Assembly: GCA_032718865.1 (NCBI GenBank)
Contig: JALUTQ010000046.1
Location: 806,001-870,000 of the forward strand
Length of the DNA stretch: 64,000 bases
Direction: 5' to 3'
Source: Tilletia caries
Taxonomy: Eukaryota; Basidiomycota; Exobasidiomycetes; Tilletiales; Tilletiaceae
Below, one piece after another: positions 30,868 to 42,546 of this stretch. Both the position numbers and the translations under genes were made by a program. Positions within the stretch are counted from its first letter, which is position 1, and each line of letters starts with the position of its first letter. The notes beneath the pieces were generated by a model. The model was not told the DNA's origin. It did not search any database and saw nothing but the letters and a program-made list of their open reading frames with translations.

Positions 30868-31891
30868 TCGGCGAAGCGGCGGGATGGGGTTTCTGTGAGG
30901 GTGGGTTAGTCTCGCTAGTTAGAGAAAATGAAAGATGAGCGGTACGTAGGCGGGCATCAAACACATACCTTCGGACTTGTTCTGGACTTGTATGGGAAGA
31001 GAAATTACGCTGCAGCAGGTGGCAGCGTAGTCAAGATCATAAGATCATCTGGAGACCGTCCGATGCTCTGACCAGAGAAAAGGGGGGAGAAAGAAAGAGA
31101 GAAGGGAGATGGGATTCCCCAAGAAGGGATGATAGCTGGGCCCTTGATGGAGGTTTTGTATGCGAGGCGGAATGAACCTGTGAGAGGACTGACTGATGAG
31201 GTGGTGGAGGAAAGATGGAGGAAGAATGCTGTGAGTTAGAGTCCCAATAATGTCGATCAGCACAATTAGTGTCAGTGAGCGGCCTGAGGCCTGAGGGCCT
31301 CAGGTGACGAGAGTGTGAAAGGGCCAACGTTATCCTCGAAGAGTCGAAGGTGACCTCGACCTTCCCCAACAAGGAACGAGAAGTGACGCATTTCTGCAGC
31401 TTCTTCTCGAGGGAGAACAAGGAACAGGGGAAGACGAAAGGGGGGAGGGAGGGAGGGTCTGGGTGGCCTGGGCGAATCGGGAGGGAGGACAAGACGCAAA
31501 GTATTGATGGAAGCTCACACTCACTATGTCTGCAAAAAAAGATCAGTCTACCAGCATGCCACAGCAGGAGGAGCTTTCCCAAGACAGCGAAGCAGGCCTC
31601 GATGTCGATGCCGGCCACGAGCCCAAGGTCCGGAGGCTGATGTGGTCGAATGATAAGGGGGGGGTTGCTCGATGAGAACAAAGGGAAAGGCCAGAAATGA
31701 TCGATGGTCGATGATCACTCTCCCTCCGGAAAGCACTGACCCAAGAAGGAAGGACCATCCGACCATCCCCAATCCCCATCCCTCGCCCGCTCGCCCTCAT
31801 CACGCCTCAAAAGTGCGCCTGCACATAACACTCTCACGCCCCCGCCGTCAAGAGCGCACCGAACGAGAGCCCTTTACAGCCGGGAAAAACC
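30868..31891. other. intergenic region upstream of LSM3
   Basis: Purine-rich and pyrimidine-rich blocks produce several overlapping open frames on both strands (for example 31037-31681 reverse) with no domains. I read it as promoter and leader DNA. Confidence 0.4.
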
Positions 31892-32568
31892 ATGGCGGAC
31901 ACAACAGTAGCGGCGGCGACAGCAGCAGCAGCCGGTGGAGTCAACGAACCCTTCGACTTGCTGCGGATCTCCCTATCGGAGCGCGTCTTTGTCAAGCTAC
32001 GAGGCGATCGGGAGTTGAAGGGGACATTACATGTGAGCCTTTCGTCGTGGGGGTGTTCCCGAGGGGAGGCCGCAGGTTGGATTGGGCTGCCCTGACTCTT
32101 CTTGTTTGGCATTCATTTTTTACTGCAGGCTTATGATTCGCACTTGAATCTGATCATGGGCGATGTTGAGGAGACGATTTACGTTGTCGAACTTGAGGAC
32201 GGAGCGGAGGCAGAGACGGTACGGGTGAGTTCTTCCTTTCCTGGGCAGAAGGGAGGAGAGCTACCCCCCCTGCGCGCAGCATGCTGGCATTTATGCACAC
32301 CTCGCTCATACATTCCCCCTTCCTTCTCGCGGCCGCCTTTCTCCCGCTGCCCTATTCTCATTGTGAATGTTCCGGTGCGCCCCCGACCTTACTTCTGCTT
32401 TTCCCACAGACGGTCAAGCGGAATAGTGAAATGCTGTTCGTACGAGGTGACGGTGTCATCCTGGTGAGTTTGGAACAGCAATCCTCCCCATCCCCTAAAT
32501 GCTGTCTTCTGACATTTGTTTTCTCCTCGATTCTTTTACGATAGCTCTCACCACCACCAAGAGTATGA
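31892..32568 (+). CDS. LSM3: U6 snRNA-associated Sm-like protein LSm3
   Basis: Four exons, 31892-32032, 32129-32224, 32410-32463 and 32545-32568, encode 104 aa, the normal LSm3 size. The Sm1 motif region reads [20 protein letters not shown] and [20 protein letters not shown]; the Sm2 motif region reads [15 protein letters not shown]. LSm3 is part of the LSm2-8 ring on U6 snRNA in the nucleus and the LSm1-7 ring in cytoplasmic mRNA decapping. All introns are GT...AG and fall between conserved blocks. The N-terminal 15 residues are Ala/Thr-rich. Confidence 0.95.
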
Positions 32569-33334
32569 GCGACCTCCGTCTCCATCGAAGCCCAGCATTT
32601 GCTCTTCCCTCATACCAATCGTGTGCAAGCCTTTCAATTTCAGCAAATATGGCATTTTTGACATCGACACCTTCTGAAGAGGGAGAGGACTCCGGAGAGC
32701 CACCACCGATACCTGGGGCCAACTTTATGGTTTGGCGCGAGATTGTGGCCCGAGAGCGATGTCACGGCTCCCCTCCGTCCGAGACGCGCGGCGTGTGTAC
32801 ATGAGAACCGAGTGTGCGTTGCTGTTCATATTCGACGACCAGAGGCACGGGCGGGCGTGGCATTTGGCAAAAAGGACGAGCAGCTTGTCTACGATGGTAT
32901 CCAGCAGGCCTCGTGACAGAGAGAGACAAGGGGACCCCGCTGTGTCCTGCTTGAGATGCTGTCAGGCGCTGAGTCCGTTGCCAAATGAGAAGGGTCCTCC
33001 CCTGTGTGCCAAACTGACTCTGACTGACAAGTGACAACCGACAAGCATTCAGCACGAGCTCCACCACAACCCTTCCTTGCCTTCGTGCTCCCGCCTCGAC
33101 TCACGCTCCCACCCTTCGACTGTCCCTCGCGTTCTTAAGAGCGCGCGCATCACCATTCACCGCATCCTGCCTGACTTCGAATTCACCTGAATCAACGAGC
33201 TCCGCAGTCCGGCGAGCAAGAGGAACCCGAACAAACCGAGAAAGGCCGCACAGCGCGCAGAGGCTACCTGCCAATCTCATTCCCCCTCCCTCTCTCTATC
33301 TTTGTATCTCTGTCGATCGTCAAGTGACAACGCA
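32569..33334. other. intergenic region between LSM3 and the SWIB gene
   Basis: No open frame with a recognisable product. The last 60 bases are a pyrimidine-rich leader before the SWIB start codon. Confidence 0.5.
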
Positions 33335-34650
33335 ATGGGCGACGCTCCGTCTTCTCCAGCCGGTCCAGGAGGTCCTTCCTCTTCCCAGGCCACCCTCTCC
33401 GGCAACGAAGAGATCCTCCTCCGCTCAGCCATCCGACGCATCCTCGAGTCTGCCGACCTCTCCTCCGTCTCCGCAAAGAAGGTCCGAGAGGAACTCATCA
33501 GCCTCCAGTCTCAGCAGAGCTCCAACGGCGGTTCGTCGTCAACAGGGCCCATCGTCCCGCCTTCGTTGGACATTCTGTCTCACAAAAAGCAGATCAATGC
33601 GCTTGTCAAGGTGTGCTTCGAAGAAGTCAGCGCTCAGAAGGAGCAGGAGACGGCGGCGGCGGCTGCCCTGGCAGCTGTTAGCGCGGGGGGTCATCAGTCG
33701 CGAGCAACAGCGTCTCCCAGTTCGCGTTGGAACGGCTCAGCAGCGGCGGCGCCTCGCTCTACATTTGCAGCAGGTGGAATTGCACTCCCTGGCATCGGAG
33801 CAGCCCCGCCCTCAGCACCACCTCCTACCACCACTGCTGCGTCTCGAAAGAAGAAACCAGCCTCCTCCGCATCATCATCATCAGTAGCTGTCAAGAAGCG
33901 AAAGCGCGAAGAAGACGGGATAGAGGCAACAGCATCAGCAATACCACCCTCCTTTGCATCCTCACCCGCAGCTTCCTCAGTACCGAGCGGGTATGGAGAT
34001 GAGGACATAGAGGCTGAGCTGGCCGAGCTGGAGGATGATACGGTGCCACGGGGCAGGGCGGCGAAGCGGTCCAAGGCGGCAGCCAACAAGGCGGGAGCCA
34101 AGGTGAAGCGAGAACCCAACCCGAACAACCCTTTCAATCGGCCAATGGTCCTATCTGCATCCATGGCAGAGATATGCGGTCAAGACGAGGTATGTTCCAA
34201 GGCGCGGGCGCTCTTCTCCTTCTTTTGAATTTCTCCGTTACATTATACTCAAATCACGTTTGCAAAACCTGTTGGTCTATCAGCTGTCTCGGCCTCAAGT
34301 GGTCAAGCAGCTGTGGGCGTATATCAAGGGTAACAACTTGCAGAACCCGACGAACAAGCGGCAGATTCTGTGCGATGAGAAGCTGCAAACACTCTTTGGC
34401 AAGAACATGGTCGAGTGAGTTTTGGGAGCATTGAGGCAGGACTCCGAGACTTCCAGTTCTCATACGCGCTCCTCTTCTTCTTTCGTTGTTCGTTCAGCTC
34501 CTTTGAGATGGCGAAGGTAAGGAAAGGCTAAGAAGCGAGGCTGGATCACTCATTGGGCATGGTCAAGTTGATCTGGACGAGGGCTGACCTTCTTTTGCGA
34601 TTATACAGCTCATCGGCAAGCACATCAAGAAGAAGGAGGATATCTTGTGA
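33335..34650 (+). CDS. SWIB/MDM2-domain chromatin protein (Uaf30/Tri1-like) with DEK_C-type N-terminus
   Basis: Exons 33335-34189, 34284-34414, 34498-34516 and 34609-34650 give 348 aa. The N-terminus (about 15-100) has a DEK_C-like helix set (LLRSAIRRILESADLSSVSA, VREELIS, INALVKVCFEEV). The middle is Ala/Ser-rich with two basic nuclear-type patches (VKKRKRE, AAKRSKAA). The C-terminal 70 residues form a SWIB domain spread over all four exons: FNRPMVLSASMAEICGQDE, LSRPQVVKQLWAYIKGNNLQ, NKRQILCDEKLQTLFG and FEMAKLIGKHI. In yeast this combination marks Tri1 and Uaf30, the latter a subunit of the RNA polymerase I upstream activating factor. I cannot say which paralogue this is. Confidence 0.9.
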
Positions 34651-35439
34651 TATCAGCAATGCAGACAATCCCACCCGCAACATACTCATGTATACACCAT
34701 CTCATCACATCGGCGCCATGGCCGGAGGAAGATTCGAAGGGACGGCCGGCCTTTCGATTCTGTTCCTTCAATACCACCTGGCACCTCCCCCCCGTCTCGA
34801 CCGCGACCATTCCCTTCTATAACGGCTACATGGGCAAAATCAAAGTCACCTTCCTCAAACCTCAAAGCGACATCCTTTTTTGTGAAAACGCGGCCTCGAC
34901 GCCTTACATTCCGGTCTCCACGCCGATGATTGTTCGACTACTCACGAGCTCACTTGTGCGGATATACGACGGGGCACGACGCTCTTCTCCCCGTCCATTG
35001 CCTAGTTCTTCATTCATTCATCCACGCACTTCATAGCAAGCGCTCGTACGACGCCCCCTCCCCCCTCGGCCCAGGCGCTCTGGCTTCGACAAGAGTCCCG
35101 TTTCTGTTCCCCCCCCCCCCCCCCAAATGACCTGCCCTTGTCCTTGTCCTTCCGTTTCGTAATCATTTGCCAGCGAGCCAGCAAGTCAGCCTTCTCCATT
35201 CACTTCTCTCCCCACCCCGGCACTCCGGTCTTCGACGCTGACGTGAACTTGTCCCGTCTGTCGCGCCGGCCATATACCTGGGCTTTGAAACATGTCATCG
35301 TGTTGACTTCCCAAATTGCCGCAGTTGGAAGAAAGCGACTACAACCACAACGAGGAGAGCGGAGAGAGAAAGAGAGAGCAGCGAGAGCAGCGAGAGAGAC
35401 AAAGCAAGCCGACACCGCGCGCGCGCGCCCATTTGCACG
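34651..35439. other. intergenic, with poly-C tract
   Basis: Contains a run of 16 C at 35109-35124 and no gene-like frame. The region acts as 3' UTR of the SWIB gene and promoter of the next gene. Confidence 0.45.
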
Positions 35440-36909
35440 ATGTACTGTCTCGTGAGTGTCTCCCCTTGCAGCGGCGATACCTCCCAAGCAGTCCGCACTG
35501 ACCCAACCCAACCCAACCCAACCCATCGCGTGCCTCAGCGCTGGTGGATCCCACTCTTCCTCCTCCCCTTCCCGCTCGCCCCGCCTTCCTTCCTGGTCCT
35601 CTTCATCATCGCCTACGTCTTCCACACCCGGCCGTGCGCGTACTGCGGCGTCATCATCGTCGGCCTCTTCATCTCTAGCTGTTACTGGTACCTCGACCTC
35701 GTCCCTGCGGATGCCATCCTCGTCGACGGCGGCGCGACAACGAATACGAGCGTGGGTGGGAGTGACGGAAGCGCGCAAGTCGGCTTGTCTTCCCCGGCGG
35801 CGGCGGCGGCGGCGGCACTCGCGCTGAGTGGGAATGGGACGGAGGAACTTTTGGCGATGGGTGGAGCGACAGTGGTACAGCAGGTCGCCATGCTTGCGAC
35901 GGGCTTGCTCTCGAGCGGCGTCAAGACGCCCCTAGCGTCGTGGCGGGGACCGTCTGACAAAGTATCGGACCGCGGCGCCGGCAGTAGCAGCGACGATAGT
36001 GGGCGTCTCAAGCAACAGGACAGCGTATCGGAGGGGTTAGCGGGTTCCCCATCGCAGGAGACACCGTCGAGCGTATGGCAGACCATCCTCAATCCGCTTC
36101 GGAGAAGACGTTCAGAATCATCTTCCAGCGCGCCTGATACACACTTTGCTGCGAATTCCGACCTCAAAAAAGCCAGCGCCGACAGCTTTGGAGCTGATGC
36201 AGCCCCTACTTCTCCATCGAAAGAAGGAGGGAACAACCTCGTCGAACCAACCGATCTGTCAACAAAGTTCCCCTATGCTGCCGATCAACAACATCTGCTC
36301 GCACGCTGTCCAGGCTCGGGGAGATGTTGGATCGACTTCTCTCTGATGACTTCGCACGGACTGTTCAGCCCGAACCCATCGTACCGCCTTCCACAAGGAG
36401 GCTGCCGACCCATCGATGTCTCCACTACAGCTTCATCGTCATCATCACCGTCCGCCTCGAAGGATGACCAAACAAGTGACGGCTCATCATCAATAATACC
36501 TCAGCCTTCCTCCGTCTTTCCAACACTCCAAGAGCTTCTTGAGGACGCAAAACGACAGGTGAAAGAGGAGCGCGCCTACCAAGAGGACCTTCAACGCAAG
36601 ATCGAAGAGGAGCAAGCCGAGGTCGTCCAAGTCGTAGTGGCAGCCGAAAGGGAGGAGGCCGCAGCGGCCGCTGCAGCAGCCAACACCGAGTCCTCTTCAA
36701 AGACGACGACGGCTTCAGGTACTTCGTCAAAGGAGGATCTCAAGCGAGAAGAGCGACAAAGTCGTGCACGACGGATCCGAAGTCGTTCCCGCAAACCTGC
36801 TTTCCGCAAGGCTGACCCTGAAGTGGACGGGGAGCATACGAGAGGCACGTATTGGATCGGCGTGCCGGGTACGGCCGTGGGCGCCTTTTTCGATTTCACA
36901 TTACGATGA
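35440..36909 (+). CDS. two-helix membrane protein with coiled-coil C-terminal half, unknown function
   Basis: The frame is open for 489 codons, but GTGAGT after four codons and GCCTCAG at 35538 mark a likely 87-nt intron (35452-35538) whose length is a multiple of three. Removing it gives about 460 aa starting MYCLRWWIPLFLLPFPL. Two membrane helices follow at once (FLVLFIIAYVF and VIIVGLFISSCYWYLDL). Then comes a long Ser/Ala-rich part, a short conserved-looking block with CPGSGRCWIDFS, and a charged coiled coil (LQELLEDAKRQVKEERAYQE onward). The tail is Arg/Ser-rich. I do not recognise the family. The intron holds a CCCAA tandem run. Confidence 0.7.
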   Translation: MYCLVSVSPCSGDTSQAVRTDPTQPNPTHRVPQRWWIPLFLLPFPLAPPSFLVLFIIAYVFHTRPCAYCGVIIVGLFISSCYWYLDLVPADAILVDGGATTNTSVGGSDGSAQVGLSSPAAAAAAALALSGNGTEELLAMGGATVVQQVAMLATGLLSSGVKTPLASWRGPSDKVSDRGAGSSSDDSGRLKQQDSVSEGLAGSPSQETPSSVWQTILNPLRRRRSESSSSAPDTHFAANSDLKKASADSFGADAAPTSPSKEGGNNLVEPTDLSTKFPYAADQQHLLARCPGSGRCWIDFSLMTSHGLFSPNPSYRLPQGGCRPIDVSTTASSSSSPSASKDDQTSDGSSSIIPQPSSVFPTLQELLEDAKRQVKEERAYQEDLQRKIEEEQAEVVQVVVAAEREEAAAAAAAANTESSSKTTTASGTSSKEDLKREERQSRARRIRSRSRKPAFRKADPEVDGEHTRGTYWIGVPGTAVGAFFDFTLR

Positions 36910-37465
36910 CTACTCCTCCAAAGCCAGAGGGAGGACCAGGAGCTGTGAGCCTCCGCCCTTTTAATTCTAGGAATCGAACAGCTGTGAACGTGAAGGTCCG
37001 CCCTTCAAATCTCTCCAAAATGGTGATGCGATGATATCGCTAGACCATTGCTGCGAACAGGCAACGCATTCAGTCTCACGTCGGATAGGCAAAAAGAAAG
37101 GACGTAGTGAGGGAAGATGGATCAAGCCAGGATAACTCGTACAGTAATGAAAAGAAAAGGAGAGGAGGAGGTGGAATTGGTGTCGCCCGGAAAGGAAGTT
37201 GAAAAGAAACGGGAACGTGAAAACCTTGATGAGAGAGTGGAGTGGGGTCCCGACCGGGAGTTTTTGCAGTCCAACTGACGAAAGTAGAGTGTGCCTTCTT
37301 CGTTGTACTCTATTTATTGACTGGCAGCGGTGAAGTGAAGGCCCGACAGATAGTGGATGTCTTTTGAGAGAGGTTTGAAGGTAGTGAGTGAGGTGACACG
37401 TCGGCCTCGAGCGTCTGTCTGCAACTTCGTCCATGTGAGGTGTTCGACCAATGAACACGCCCAAA
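36910..37465. other. convergent 3' regions
   Basis: Between the stop codons of the two-helix membrane protein and the malic enzyme. Nothing gene-like is seen. Confidence 0.5.
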
Positions 37466-39902
37466 TCAGGCAGTGTAGGTGTCGTAGTTGGGGCTCCACA
37501 TCTCGCCCTGGACCCACTCGCGAAGCTCGTCCTCAGGCATGGAGGCAGTCTGTATACGTCACAGAGAGTTGTCAGCCGAACGAGTCGCGAAGACAGCGCA
37601 GCATTTCAGCCTTAGGTAAATGTCAAAGAAAAACTCACGTAGCCACCATCCCGAGAGACCTTCTGCTCGTTTGCCTTCATGATCACACGCGTCGCGACAT
37701 CACGGCTGACCTCACGCACGCGCTTGAGCGAAGGGTAGACGAGGTTTTGCGCTTTCTCCTCGTCGTTGAGCGCATCAGCAAGTGCCAGGGCGGCCTCCGT
37801 GATCCTTCGGGATGAGAATGGTACAAGGCAAGTCAGATTCTCTCTTCACTTTTCGCAAGAATTCAACTCAGGGACGTCCAGGACCACAATGACTCACATC
37901 TCGTCGGTAATACGCGAAACCTTGCACAAACTTCCGGCAAGACCGATGCCGGGGAAGACGTACAGGTTGTTACCCTGACCGGGCTTGAGCGTCTTGCCTT
38001 CCCACTCCGCGTCGGGGAAGGGCGATCCGGCAGCAAAGATGACCTTGCCGTTCGTGTACTTGACGGCCTGCTCGAAGGAGCACTCACTCAAGCTGCTGGG
38101 ATTGCTGAGGGGGAAGACGATGGGGCTCTTATTCAGGTCGGCCATCTTGCGGAGGACGGTCTCGTCAAAGGTGTCCGGGACCGTGCTGAGACCGATCAGC
38201 GCTGTTGGCTTCACGTACTCGACGACGTCAATAAGCGCCTTGTACTGATTGCCCTGGTTGTCCTCACGCGCAAAGTACACTTTGTGTGCGGGCAGCTTGT
38301 CTCCACGGTCCTTGGTCACCAGACCCTTGGAGTCGACCAGCCAGATGCGGTCGCGTGCCTCCTCCTCCGATAGACCCTGGATCCGGAAGAAGGCCAGCAG
38401 TTGCTTGGCGACACCCACACCAGCCGAGCCGGCGCCGAAGAAGAGAATGCGCTGGTCGTGCAAAGGCCGGCCGGAAGCCTCGGACGACATCCGTGCCGCA
38501 CGTGCAAATCCACCGAGAATAACGCAGCCAGTACCCTGGATGTCGTCGTTGAAGTCTGAGCATTGAGGGGAGGACGCGTCAGCGGAATGCATCTAACCAT
38601 TCAAGTCTGTTTTGCTTGCTCACGGGGATACTGGTTCTTGTACCGATCCAGAGTGCCGAAGGCGTTGTCGGTGGAGAAGTCCTCGAACTGGATGATGAGG
38701 TTGGGCTGCAAAGCGCGAGGAAAACGCGGTCAATGACTACTCCTGCGCCAAGAACCTCAGCCTGAATACTCACGAACTTGGCGTGGAGCTACACACAGGC
38801 ATCAAAGATGTCAGCGCGGCGACGAGGGCGGACAGGCAGTTTTGAACATTGCTACTCACCGCTGACATGACCTCGTCCGTAAAGCTGTAGAACTCTTCCG
38901 ATGTGACCGGGCGCTTACGGCGCAGGCCGAGATACAACGGGTCATCAAGATACTTCTGCGTGTTCGTACCCATGTCCAAGACAATCGGGATCGTCGCGCG
39001 AGGGTGGATACCGGCGGCAGCGATGTACAGACTGAGCTTGCCGATGGCGATACCGAGACCGCCCCAGCCGAGGTCTCCGAGACCGAGGATTCGGGAACCA
39101 TCGGTGACGACGGCGATACGGGGGCTTCCGGCTGGCACGGGCCAGTTGTCGACGACAGCGGCGACGTTTCCCTTGTCCTCGAGGGAGATGGTAAGACCTT
39201 CTGGCCTGTGAAGCAAAAGTTGATTTCAATACAGGAAGTCACGTCAGGTCCATGTGTAAGTCGAAAAAAGTTGGCGAGGGGCGATGGTACTCACCTTCGG
39301 TAGATTTCGCTGAACCTCTGGCAGGCCTCACCGACGACGGGAGTGTATATGAGGGGCAAGCACTCTTCGGTGTGGGAGAGCAGGCAGGCGTAGAAGAGAC
39401 GGACGTTGGTGTTCCGGAGCTGGGACAGGTACACGTACTTGCCGAGAGACGTCTTCTTGCCGCGGAGCTGTGTCATGCAACGGAGGACTTGTTGAGCCAT
39501 GGTCTCCTGGACGGGAGGCAGCAAGCCGCGCATGCCGAGCTCGTCGCGCTTGTCAAAGTTGAAGGCGGTGTCTGCATAGTGGATGTCGGTTGTATTGACG
39601 ATGAAGTTCCGGCGGGAGGTGTGATCAGGTCGTATCCGGGTCGACGTTGGTGCGCGCGATGGAGATCGTGCGAGCGGCCGTAACCGGGGAGAGAAGGAGG
39701 TAGATAAAGAGCGGGAGTCAGAGATGCGTGCTTGGGTCAGGTTGGGAAGGGTATAGTGTGAATGGGGAAGGGAGCTCGTGTTGGTGCTCTGTGGTGAACA
39801 GCTGCATCCGCCAACATGGAGAAGAGGAGCATGGCTAGCCAGGAGACTGCGTGCGCTCGACCGCGCTGGTGAGATGATGGAGCTCATGGCCACAGTGAGC
39901 AT
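37466..39902 (-). CDS. MAE1: malic enzyme, mitochondrial
   Basis: Seven exons (39902-39295, 39205-38860, 38788-38774, 38705-38624, 38555-37898, 37804-37639, 37549-37466) encode about 652 aa. Malic enzyme oxidatively decarboxylates malate to pyruvate with NAD(P)+. Landmarks are RGLLPPVQETMAQQV, PLIYTPVVGEACQRFSEIYR, VVTDGSRILGLGDLGWGGLG, QFEDFSTDNAF, NDDIQGTGCV (metal and substrate site), FGAGSAGVGVAKQLL (nucleotide fold) and IVFPLSNPSSLSECSFEQA. Exon 3 is a 15-nt microexon (LHAKF). The N-terminal 70 residues are Ser/Arg-rich and suit a matrix-targeting presequence. The start may be the ATG at 39902 or the one at 39887. The acceptor of exon 6 is CGAAG rather than CAG, chosen by frame. Confidence 0.93.
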
Positions 39903-40724
39903 GAAGTTGGGAGAGGAGAGAAGGGGGGGGGGGTTGGGGAGAAGATGGAGTGTGCACGGCTTCGAGTCATGAACTGGAAGGGAAGGTGGGGAAACCGGCT
40001 TTGGCGTTTGATCCACCACAATCTTCGTGATCGATCGATTGGAGGCAGCGAACGGTGTTCAAGAACACTGCAGCGGGCAGCGCGGGGCGTGGGGCCAGCG
40101 CGTGTGACCTGGTGCACGGGGTTTAGTGCCGTCTGGAGCCGCAGTTTGAGTTTGGCCCGCCAGTTTCAGATGCAGATCACTTTACCTCGTTAGTTCCGTG
40201 CGCGCTCGGGAGGGGATTTTGGCGCATGGAAGGGAATTTACCAGGGAAAAGGGTGAAAGCGGAAAAGGGAAAGGAGCTGGAGTTGCTTTGGGAAGGACGA
40301 AGATCGAGTCATGAACACACAGCAACGGGGCTGATGTGGACGGATCCTGGCATGCTCTGGCAAAGGCAGGGCTCCACGCGCATGCTTGTCTGCAAAGACG
40401 CGTGTGTCGCGTGGTGCTGGCTGACTTTGACCGAAGAGCGTGCCTGGGGCAGGGGTAGAGGACGATCCTGGGCCTGGCAATGGACTGGGCAGGAGATCGT
40501 TCCGAGGCACTTAGAGGCGCTGCGGGAAGAATACATGCGCGCGCAAGGGAGACCGTGCGCGCGCCTGAATCTCGACAGACCGCTTCTTCGCGCTCTGCTG
40601 CGGTGACCCGATGTCGCTGCAGCTTGAGGAGCGCCCCCATCGATGCGACGCGTTCATGCGGAGAGAAGCCAGGGAGAGGAAGGAAAGGGAGAGGATCGAA
40701 GACGCCAGGGGAAGGAGAGGAGGG
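39903..40724. other. intergenic region
   Basis: Promoter side of the malic enzyme and 3' side of the 73-aa gene. Mirror open frames on both strands (for example 40182-40640 reverse, 40226-40606 forward) lack domains. Confidence 0.45.
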
Positions 40725-41242
40725 TCACGAAGCGCTGTTCTGCTTACCTGCATTTGTGAAGCGGTCACGCAGACTCGCGTAACCAGATCGCCCCTTGAGG
40801 ACGGAATGGTGGATCGCGTCGTCACGGTGACCGGTGCTGAAATGCCACGCACGCCGAGCAGGGAGTAGTGAGAGAAGATAGAGAGAGAAAAGCGCGTCCG
40901 CTTGGTAAGTGTATGTGCGCATACATGCCGAACGATGCGCTACTGGACTCACTATTTGTCGTCCGGAGTGGGCTGCGAAGGAACAACCACGGAAAACATG
41001 CAGTAGGACGAAGCGGCGAAGACGGTGGAGGTACATGAGGAAAGCAGAGAGATGTTCATAGAAGTGACTGTGAGTACTTCGCCTGGAAAAAGCAGACGAT
41101 GGCAAGCACCAATGCGCGCAAGCCAGAGAGGATAGGGACAGCGCGAACTCACTTGCGGGGGCTTCTCGCGCCGCGGGGCAGCAGCAGCAGGCTGGCCGTT
41201 TGTTTGAGCTTTTGCGTTTCCGTTGGAAGCCATGTTTCCCAT
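40725..41242 (-). CDS. small 73-aa hydrophilic protein in three exons
   Basis: Exons 41242-41153, 40972-40953 and 40836-40725 join exactly in frame. The first encodes MGNMASNGNAKAQTNGQ and an Ala/Arg/Lys/Pro segment, the second only PTPDDKY (20 nt), and the third TGHRDDAIHHSVLKGRSGYA to the stop. Intron 1 has a strong pyrimidine tract before TTCGCAG; intron 2 ends CATTTCAG. The product is basic and polar, without signal or membrane segment. I do not recognise it. The splice chain and frame preservation argue for a real conserved small protein. A second ATG nine bases downstream has a better context. Confidence 0.65.
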
Positions 41243-42546
41243 TCAGTGTTGGTCTGCGGAGGGACGGAGAACAGGCCGGGGTCTGCAATGAGCAGACGAC
41301 GAGCGAGACGAGACGAGAGCACGATGGCCGCGCTGCCATGTCACACTCACAGAGGATCTTCTGTTGGGGGTTGCGTGGGGAGCAGAGGAGGTCGTGGGCG
41401 GTGGGAAGAAGGAAGGAGAGCGAGCGAGGGGCCAACCAAGTGAGTGAGTCCGAGAAGAAGGTGTGAGGTCTTTTCTTTTCCAATTTAAATTCCTCCCTTT
41501 GGCGAGCTCTACAGATAGAGACCAACACAGGCAGCGAACAGCCCAGGACCCGAACACCACGCGCCATCGGCTACGGAGAGACGCCGTTACTGCATCCTGT
41601 TTGGCTGTTGGCAGCAGCGAGCATGATTGATTCGATGCGCTGAGGACCTTCCCCCACAGATAGAGAAGTGTGAGGGTAAACCGCGGAAAGTCATCCCCCC
41701 GGATCAGCAGCAGTTTGAGAAATGAGAACCCTGCGTGCCCCGCACTCATCCCGAGATCTGCCGGGTCGAGGCGGGGACGAACACAGTGAGTTTCAGAGAA
41801 GTTTCAGTAAGAAGACTCTGAATTCTCACTGGAAAGACTCGCCCACACAGAGAGTCTGAGTGAGAAGATTGGGAGACGAGACTCGGTGTTCCTCCTCTCC
41901 CTCCGTCCTCCCCTCCGCGCTCTCGCCGCGGCCTCAGGCCCCAGCATCGACGTGAAAGACGAAAGTGGAAGCGGGAAGCAGCCCGCCTCCAGCTGCATGC
42001 ACTTCGGCCTGATTGCGGGGCAAGACCGCCTCGTCCTCGACTATCGAAGCTCCGATAGGGGCTGAACGACGTCCATGCTTCCCCCGTGAGTCTGTCATTC
42101 TTCCACTCGACCCAGCATGCGCTGGCGGCTGCAGTGCTCTTTATCCTAGGTTCTCAGTACACAGTGTGCATTGAGACTTGAGAGGCGGAGGCATCCGCCG
42201 GTCTGGCCCTGCGCGAAACGAATTGAGGTGGGTGTTTATCGTTATCTTCCACCGTCCTCCGGCGTAAGTCCGTAACCCAGCGTCCTGCATTCTCCACCTC
42301 ACTTTCCGAAGTCGATGCTGTCCGCAGCTTCGCCCTGCTGCCCCACAATGAGTCTCCAGAGGAAGATCGGCAGCATGTAAGATTCAGAAGCACTGTCAGG
42401 CAACCTCCGACCCGCGCCGAGCGCCTGAGCGATCCAAATGGAATGGATTCTTTGGGATTTCGGAATTGGCAGAAGTGCATGGTCCATTCGCCCAAGATCT
42501 GGCTCAATGCCCTATCCATCGACTGCCGTCCGTTTGAGTTTTGTCC
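41243..42546. other. intergenic region with GAGACTC-rich patch
   Basis: Near 41810-41895 several AGACTC/GAGTCT strings form imperfect inverted repeats, including AAGACTCGCCCACA shared with 26.52 kb. Otherwise there are only chance frames; no gene is supported. Confidence 0.4.

Noticed and set aside
30673..30909. Hydrophobic forward protein starting MVLPRLINYLLPHR
   Set aside because: It is the antisense of an acidic cysteine-patterned frame; hydrophobicity is what an antisense of Glu codons gives.
37894..40019. Separate genes for the several malic-enzyme-like reverse frames
   Set aside because: They join in frame through GT...AG introns into one full-length enzyme.
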